Shown piece by piece: positions 58,920-64,000 of a stretch of 64,000 nt of DNA (positions within the stretch are counted from its first letter, which is position 1; every line of letters begins with the position of its first letter). The stretch covers positions 11,727,309 to 11,791,308 of the forward strand of contig NW_022098031.1 in the NCBI RefSeq assembly GCF_002288925.2. Reading direction: 5' to 3'. The position numbers were made by a program, and so were the translations under genes. This DNA is from Delphinapterus leucas. Its lineage: Eukaryota > Chordata > Mammalia > Artiodactyla > Monodontidae. The notes under the pieces were generated by a model, which searched no databases, was not told the origin of the DNA, and saw only the letters and a program-made list of their open reading frames with translations.

Positions 58920-59395
58920 CTCAGATGACCTGTAAGGCCCAACACAACCTTCTCCTTCTCTGCACCCCTTACCTCTTGTTCACCCTGTTCCCAATAGCCT
59001 CTTTGCTGTTCCTCAAACATGCTTCCCCCCTGGGCCATTTGCATATGCTGATCCCCTGGAATGTTCTTCCCCCATTGGTCACATGGCTTGTTCCCAAGTC
59101 AGTTTCAGGCCTTGGCTCAAATGTCAACTTGTCGGGGAGGCCATCCCTGACTGTTCTATTTAAAGCTGTGCCAGCTCTCCCTACCCTGTCCCTGCTTTAT
59201 TTTTCTACATAGCACAAACCACTGTCTGACAAGCTCTCGTACTTTTTATTTATTGTCTATCTCCCCACCCTAGACTATGAACTTCCTAAAGTCTATATTC
59301 TGTTTTGTCCTCTGATATATTCTCAACACCTAGAACAGTGTCTGGCATGTATCAAGGACTCCACAATTATTTGCAGATGAATGAACAAATAAGTG
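58920..59395 (+). repeat. L2 LINE 3' end
   Basis: Well-preserved L2 order: 'ggccatttgcatatgctgatcccctggaatgttcttcccc', 'ggctcaaatgtcaacttgtcggggaggccatccctgac', 'tagactatgaacttcctaaag' and 'agaacagtgtctggcatgta'. The 110-codon plus frame in it is spurious. Confidence 0.9.
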
Positions 59396-59643
59396 TGGCA
59401 GTCAGACAGCATCACTTGTGTGAGACAGTGGGATGTGTCTAAGCCTGTTAACAACAGCATGATTCCTCAGAATGCAGCTGCCTGAAGGACTCTGGATTTC
59501 AAGCTAGCCTCTGCAAACAAGTCATTTCTAAAGTGAGGAGAAAAGGCTGCATCTCTTGAAAGAGCCAGCAGGCATCTGTCTGCAGTGATTTCTTTCATTC
59601 GACGCCCTGACTTCATACCTGAGGCTGCCACAGAGCCAGGCAA

Positions 59644-60505
59644 AAGGAAATGCAGGTTAAAACCACAGTGAGAGGGCTTCCCTGGTGGCGCAGTGGTTGA
59701 GAGTCCGCCTGCCGATGCAGGGGACACGGGTTCGTGCCCTGGTCTGGGAAGATCCCACATGCCGCGGAGCGGCTGGGCCCGTGAGCCATGGCCGCTGAGC
59801 CTGCGCATCTGGAGCCTGTGCTCCGCAACGGGAGAGGCCACAACAGTGAGAGGCCCGCGTACCAAAAAAAAAAAACCACAGTGAGATACCAGCACACACC
59901 CAGCAGGATGGTTAAAATGGAAATACAGAACATGCCGAGTGGGGTGAAGATGGGGAGGAAGGAACCCTTGTACACTTTGAAAAACTTTTGGGCAGCACGT
60001 AGCAAACGCAGACCCCGTGACACATGACACCTACATAGACCCAACAGAAATGCCTACGTGTGGCCACCAAAGAGTCAGGTACCACAACAATAGCACTGCC
60101 GTTACAGCAGTGCTGTTTGTAATGGCCAAACTCTGGAGCAAAAAATGGAGCAAAATAGTAAAATGGAGTTTTGAAAAGATGGCATTTTCACCTGATAGAA
60201 TAGTACACAGTACAGGAAATGCATGATCTCCAAGCCCGTGCAGTGATAGGGAGGAATTACACAAACATAATGCTGAGTACAAGTCAGACACGAAGGAGAA
60301 TACAGTGTCTGCTTCCATCTGTATAAGATTATAAATAGGTAAAACTAATCCATGCTGCTGGAAGTCTAGCATGATTAGAAAAGAACATAAGTCATGCTTT
60401 GGGTTTCTGATAATATTATCTTTTTCATCTGGGTGCTGGTTACATAGGAATAGCCATCAAGCTGTATATGTCCACTTTTCTGGATGTAATATTTTTTGAA
60501 AACTA
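59644..60505 (+). mobile_element. Old L1M ORF2 C-terminal region, split by a SINE
   Basis: 'aggttaaaaccacagtgag' and 'ataccagcacacacccagcagga' on either side of the SINE join as the L1 ORF2 end. Then come 'ttgtaatggccaaactctgg', 'agtacaagtcagacacgaagg' and 'gctggttacataggaatagcc', all in L1M order. No coding frame survives. Confidence 0.78.
59674..59871 (+). mobile_element. CHR-2-type SINE inside L1M
   Basis: It begins 'gggcttccctggtggcgcagtgg' (A-box region), has the B box 'ggttcgtgccc' at 59729-59739, 'gagccatggccgctgag' and a short A tail. A 15-base duplication 'aaaaccacagtgaga' flanks it (59659-59673 and 59872-59886); the duplicated bases are L1 sequence. The overlapping 143- and 187-codon minus frames run through it and are spurious. 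Confidence 0.96.
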
Positions 60506-61340
60506 AGTTCATGCATTAGAACCACCAAATGGAGAGGCAGGCCATTCATTTCCTAAAGCTACTTGTTACTGTAAGCTGAAACTATTCCAGGAAGCACCGC
60601 GCCAGCACCTGGTGGGGCAGGAGATAGATGGAGGCTGGAACACACCTCTGAGATGTTGCAAGAAGGGAAAATGGCAGGGGCCAGATGTGGAGGTGGGGGA
60701 AGCAAGTAGAAAGCCTCGGGCACCTGGAGTTTGCGGTCACTTACGGCCTTATGCAGCGCTGCCTCACGTCAGGGACAGAATGGGGAAGACTCTGCAGTCT
60801 GCCTTGGGGAGCTCCAGTGGCCACAAGACTGTGCAGGTCAAATTTCTAACCAGATATGGAGGGAAAAGAATGACCTCTGCTTATAAATTGAATCTGAGAA
60901 GTTTTTTTGAAATCTGGGAACATTGTTATAGAAAGCAATAGAAAAAAGATAGCAGAGAGAGAGAAATAAAAGGAAATATATAGAGAGAGAGGGCCTTAAG
61001 TAATTTCTAAGGAGCCAGCTGCAGCAGGAGCTCTGGCTGACATGTCTGAGATAGCTCTCTTATTTCTTTCAACTGGTGAAACAAAACAGGAAATTAAGGA
61101 TGAGAACATACAGGAACTATAAGGCCCGACTAGGGTGTGACGGCCGGAGTAGAGGAGGATTCACCCCACACCAGACCTACACACTTTGGAGCACGCAGTG
61201 CTGATGGCGCCAGCAAGGTTTTAAAGATCTTGCTGCTACCATTGGGGCGTGGGGTGCATAAAGAAAGAAAAAGAAGACCACCCCATTATTTTCTATTGCT
61301 GTGAAGAGAAAGGGAGCCCCTCTTTATTTATTTTTTTTGT
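60506..61340. other. Unique-looking sequence
   Basis: No family recognised; the 109-codon plus frame 60612-60941 has no known domain. Confidence 0.4.
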
Positions 61341-61352
61341 TTGCTTTTGTTT

Positions 61353-61549
61353 TTGTTTTTTGCGGTACGCGGGCCTCTCACTGTTGTGGCCTCTCCCGTT
61401 GCGGAGCACAGGCTCTGGACGCGCAGGCTCAGCGGCCATGGCTCACGGGCCCAGCCGCTCCGCAGCATGTGGGATTTTCTCGGACCGGGGCACAAACCCG
61501 TGTCCCCTGCATTGGCAGGCGGACTCTCAACCACTGTGCCACCAGGGAA
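61353..61549 (-). mobile_element. CHR-2-type SINE
   Basis: 'gcggtacgcgggcctctcact', 'gcgcaggctcagcggccatgg' and the reversed head 'ccaccagggaag' are present, with a T-rich tail on the left. A short duplication 'gcttttgttt' may flank it (61343-61352 and 61550-61559), but T-rich context makes that uncertain. Confidence 0.93.
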
Positions 61550-61559
61550 GCTTTTGTTT

Positions 61560-63365
61560 CTTTTTTTTGGGGGGGGAACCCCACTTTAGAACTCCAGGAG
61601 TAGAGGCCACTTGGAAAAAGTTGGGAAGCAATGAATCAGACAAGGATTTGCATGGTTTCCAGCCTTTCAGGAACAGGCTCTTGCTAGAGTAAACCTCTAG
61701 CCCTCACCCCTAGGATCTGGAAAGGCCCAGCAGGAGAAGCTGCCAGGAGAGAAGAAACTTGGAGCCAGGTGGTGCTAGTTAAGGAGTCTTTAATGACACT
61801 TGAGAGCCATCACCTGTGCCATCACCCTGGTTTTTGGATTCTGTGGCCCCAGTGCAGAAGCCTCCCAGTCACTCCTACGTGTGGGAGCGGGCAGGGGAGT
61901 TGGAGAAGAGAACACAGCAAACCCAGGAGGTTTGCAAGAGGTAGCTGTATGCGTGGGGCCAGCCCCGGCGTGCCTACTCTACAAGTCCAGACGTGCAGGC
62001 AGCATATCTGGGCAGTTCGTATGGCTATTCTTCTCATGCATACACTATGTGCAGAAAGCTACACAGAGAGAAAGAGAAAATATTCAAGCACCGGCTCGTC
62101 TCATTTCCTCTCCTGAGAGTATCTCAAACAGGTCTCTCAGAGGATGCAAAGTTTCGGATGTGCCTGAGCAGATGCAGATGAGGCTAACGAGGACATTCCT
62201 AGCCAGAAGCCTAGTGCGTGCCGTTCACAAGCGTGCTGTACACTGTTCGTGGGCTGAGAGCCGTCTCGAATAGAGGTGCAAAACCCCTGACCACTTAGGG
62301 AAAGTCTACATGCATCACACTTTCTGAGAATAACAGTTTAAGAGACGGTAGTTCCTATCTCTGAGCCTCATAACATGTGCATTGTGAAGAATAAACACCC
62401 AGATAAAATTTAGATTTGGATGGACTCTTGCTTTCTAAACGGACACCAAAGGAAACCCGAACCCAAAACCTACGTTCGGAATGCCTAACACTGCTGACCA
62501 GTGCAGATTTTCAGGAGCCAATAGTATCACAAGGACAAAAGGAGAAGACAGTTTCGCTCTGTTTTCGGTAAATGGTCACAAGGCTTCTTAGAGGCTCCTG
62601 ACTCTATCTGGTAGTTGATGGAAAGGATGGTGGCTGGTATGAAATATCTGGTGGCACTAATTTCTTTGGGGAATGAAATTGTACTTTACAAGACCTCAGA
62701 GGCACATGATTTCTGATCTTCAAAGTTCAGAGCTGCCTGGAAGAATCAGGATTGACCTTGTTCATTTTCAAGTACAGGTTCCACTCAATGTTTAGCATCA
62801 TAACAGGGTAAGGGCAGATCCTGAATAGATCTCTCCTGGCATTCATTGGCCATTTCCCACAAATCTTAGAGAATCAAAGTCCTGTAGGCTTAGTGGAGAA
62901 TTATAGGCGATTTCAGGATAACTATGCCAGAGAAGGCAAACCCCTTCTCTGACCAGACCCAGAGATATCAGGCCAGAACTAAAAAAAAAGAGGTCAAAAG
63001 AGGCATCCCCTTGACAAGAGAAGGCAGCGCTCTCCATCCTTTTGAACCCTTTGAAAACTGGTAAGGGAAGGCCTTTAAGCAGACAGTTAAGGCCTTAGTG
63101 ACCTGTTTCAGCCAGGATTCTGCACTGGTATCAGCTGATCGCACCTGGTGTGAATCCTTTAAACACATTCCCATACAGAGAGCCTCAGAGCTGTGTGGCA
63201 TCAGGAAGATGCCAGGAACGTAGCTAAATTCTGCTGGCAGAAGCTTGAACTTCGTGAGGTCCAATGTCTTGTTTGTAAGTCAGAACTTTTGGCTCTAAGT
63301 TAGTGAGATACAAGTTCTAGGAGGTGTGCCTATGAGGTACGGGGTGAACAGCAAAACCCTCTCAC
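61560..63365. other. Repeat-poor sequence at the right end
   Basis: No interspersed repeat recognised. It begins with a T8-G8 homopolymer junction. Overlapping frames of 157 and 115 codons (61800-62273 and 61769-62116 plus) share the same DNA out of phase and show no known domain. Confidence 0.4.
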
Positions 63366-63618
63366 CTCTGGGCCCACCAATGCCAAGCAAGATATAGCAG
63401 CAGTGACAGGTGGTTGTTTTGGTTGACTCTATTTTCATGATGGATGTTCCCTCTTGCAGCTTCACCGATAGGATGCCACCTCTCTTGAGGGAGTCAGAGT
63501 CATAGGAGACTCCCAGGGTCCAGAGAGATACAGTATCCATCACACCAGGGAGCTTGGAACTTTCCAAGATGGAGCCAGTGTTGGTTTTCACCGCTCCAGC
63601 TCTTGGTAAATGTAACTG
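63366..63618 (-). other. Exon-like segment (weak candidate)
   Basis: On the minus strand a 253-base segment reads open for 84 codons in one frame. It is preceded by a pyrimidine-rich 'tccctccagctttag' acceptor-like end and followed by 'cccagag|gtgagagg', a good donor match. The peptide ('SSKLPGVMDTVSLWTLGVSYD' is its clearest part) has no domain I recognise. Outside the segment the frame soon stops. It could be an internal exon of a gene running to the left, a decayed pseudogene, or chance; I have no family evidence. Confidence 0.22.
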
Positions 63619-64000
63619 CTAAAGCTGGAGGGACCAAAGAGGAATTCAGAACAGGTGACGGTCAAGGAAAGAAACGCAGGACCTCCAGTTAGACTAGACC
63701 AGAGTTTTCTCTAAGTGAATCTGAATTTGGCATTGAGGTTGGCACAAATTTTAATAATACACCACAGCTACTTGATGATGTATTATTAAAATAGGTACTG
63801 GAATGTTCTCTACAAGACATTTTTCCCCAGGAGTATTAATAGCATATGGTTCTGAGAGCCTTATAAAGCTTTGAATGGAATATATGAATGTCGGAAAGCT
63901 TTACACCTTCTGGAAGTCTGTCCCTAGAGGGCAAAACTCTGGTGGAGTGTTCTACTTACGAGTCCCACCCTAAAAGTTTGGGTGATACTTAAAATAATAA
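63619..64000. other. Unique-looking right edge
   Basis: No repeat or gene recognised; AT-rich 'tattattaaaata' near 63780-63793. Confidence 0.35.

Noticed and set aside
59674..59750. tRNA gene-like A and B boxes
   Set aside because: They belong to the tRNA-derived head of a CHR SINE, here and in the other full copies. There is no complete cloverleaf with an acceptor stem.
59467..60044. 187- and 143-codon minus-strand frames
   Set aside because: Both run straight through the CHR-2 SINE at 59674-59871 into L1M. The GC-rich SINE has few stops in any frame, which also explains similar frames at 29.6, 53.2 and 61.4 kb.
61769..62273. Overlapping 157- and 115-codon plus-strand frames
   Set aside because: Two frames of the same DNA are open, no domain is recognisable, and no supporting splice or conservation evidence exists.

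Overview
This window is nuclear DNA from a mammal, very probably a cetacean. The diagnostic evidence is a set of six to seven tRNA-derived SINEs of the CHR-1/CHR-2 type (head 'gggcttccctggtgg', tail ending in poly-A), which are known from whales, dolphins and hippos. They sit beside cetartiodactyl-type LINE-1 copies and the ancient mammalian repeats MIR, L2, L1M and MaLR. The species cannot be fixed from this sequence alone.

I found no convincing host protein-coding gene, rRNA, functional tRNA, CRISPR array or operon. The long open frames are LINE-1 ORF pieces, antisense shadows of LINE-1, or frames running across SINEs. One segment near the right end (63366-63618, minus strand) has splice-site-like ends and an uninterrupted 84-codon frame. 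It is reported only as a weak exon candidate.

Layout. 1-20 kb: mostly unique sequence with scattered MIR, L2, L1 and SINE copies, a TG microsatellite at 5.8 kb, and a SINE with a perfect 16-bp target duplication at 9.0 kb. 20.4-25.4 kb: a nearly complete plus-strand LINE-1 with degraded ORF1 and ORF2, broken by a 100-N assembly gap. 25.6-29 kb: an old L1 tail and repeat-poor sequence. 29.0-33.5 kb: an ancient minus-strand L1M that keeps its 5' UTR, ORF1, endonuclease region and 3' end but lacks the reverse transcriptase; a young L1 fragment and a CHR-2 SINE are nested in it. 33.8-39 kb: two LTR-like repeats, a (TA)n tract and two minus-strand L1 copies, one with an internal duplication beside the FADD motif region. 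40-44 kb: MIR, LTR-like repeats, a well-delimited solo ERV1-type LTR (42186-42792 with a 4-bp duplication), and an L2 split by a MaLR-type LTR. 44-52 kb: repeat-poor apart from MIRs, a CA microsatellite and one SINE. 52.6-55.2 kb: two minus-strand L1 3' ends and a CHR-2 SINE. 56.8-60.5 kb: an old L1M with a MIR inside it, an L2 3' end, and a plus-strand L1M split by a SINE. 61-64 kb: one more SINE, then unique sequence.

The elements do not form a working system. The window is a layered record of retrotransposon insertions: MIR and L2 oldest, then L1M and MaLR, then cetartiodactyl L1, with CHR SINEs youngest. No undescribed biological system is evident. The most useful observations are nested insertions with target-site duplications, local rearrangements inside L1 copies, the solo LTR, and the weak exon candidate.
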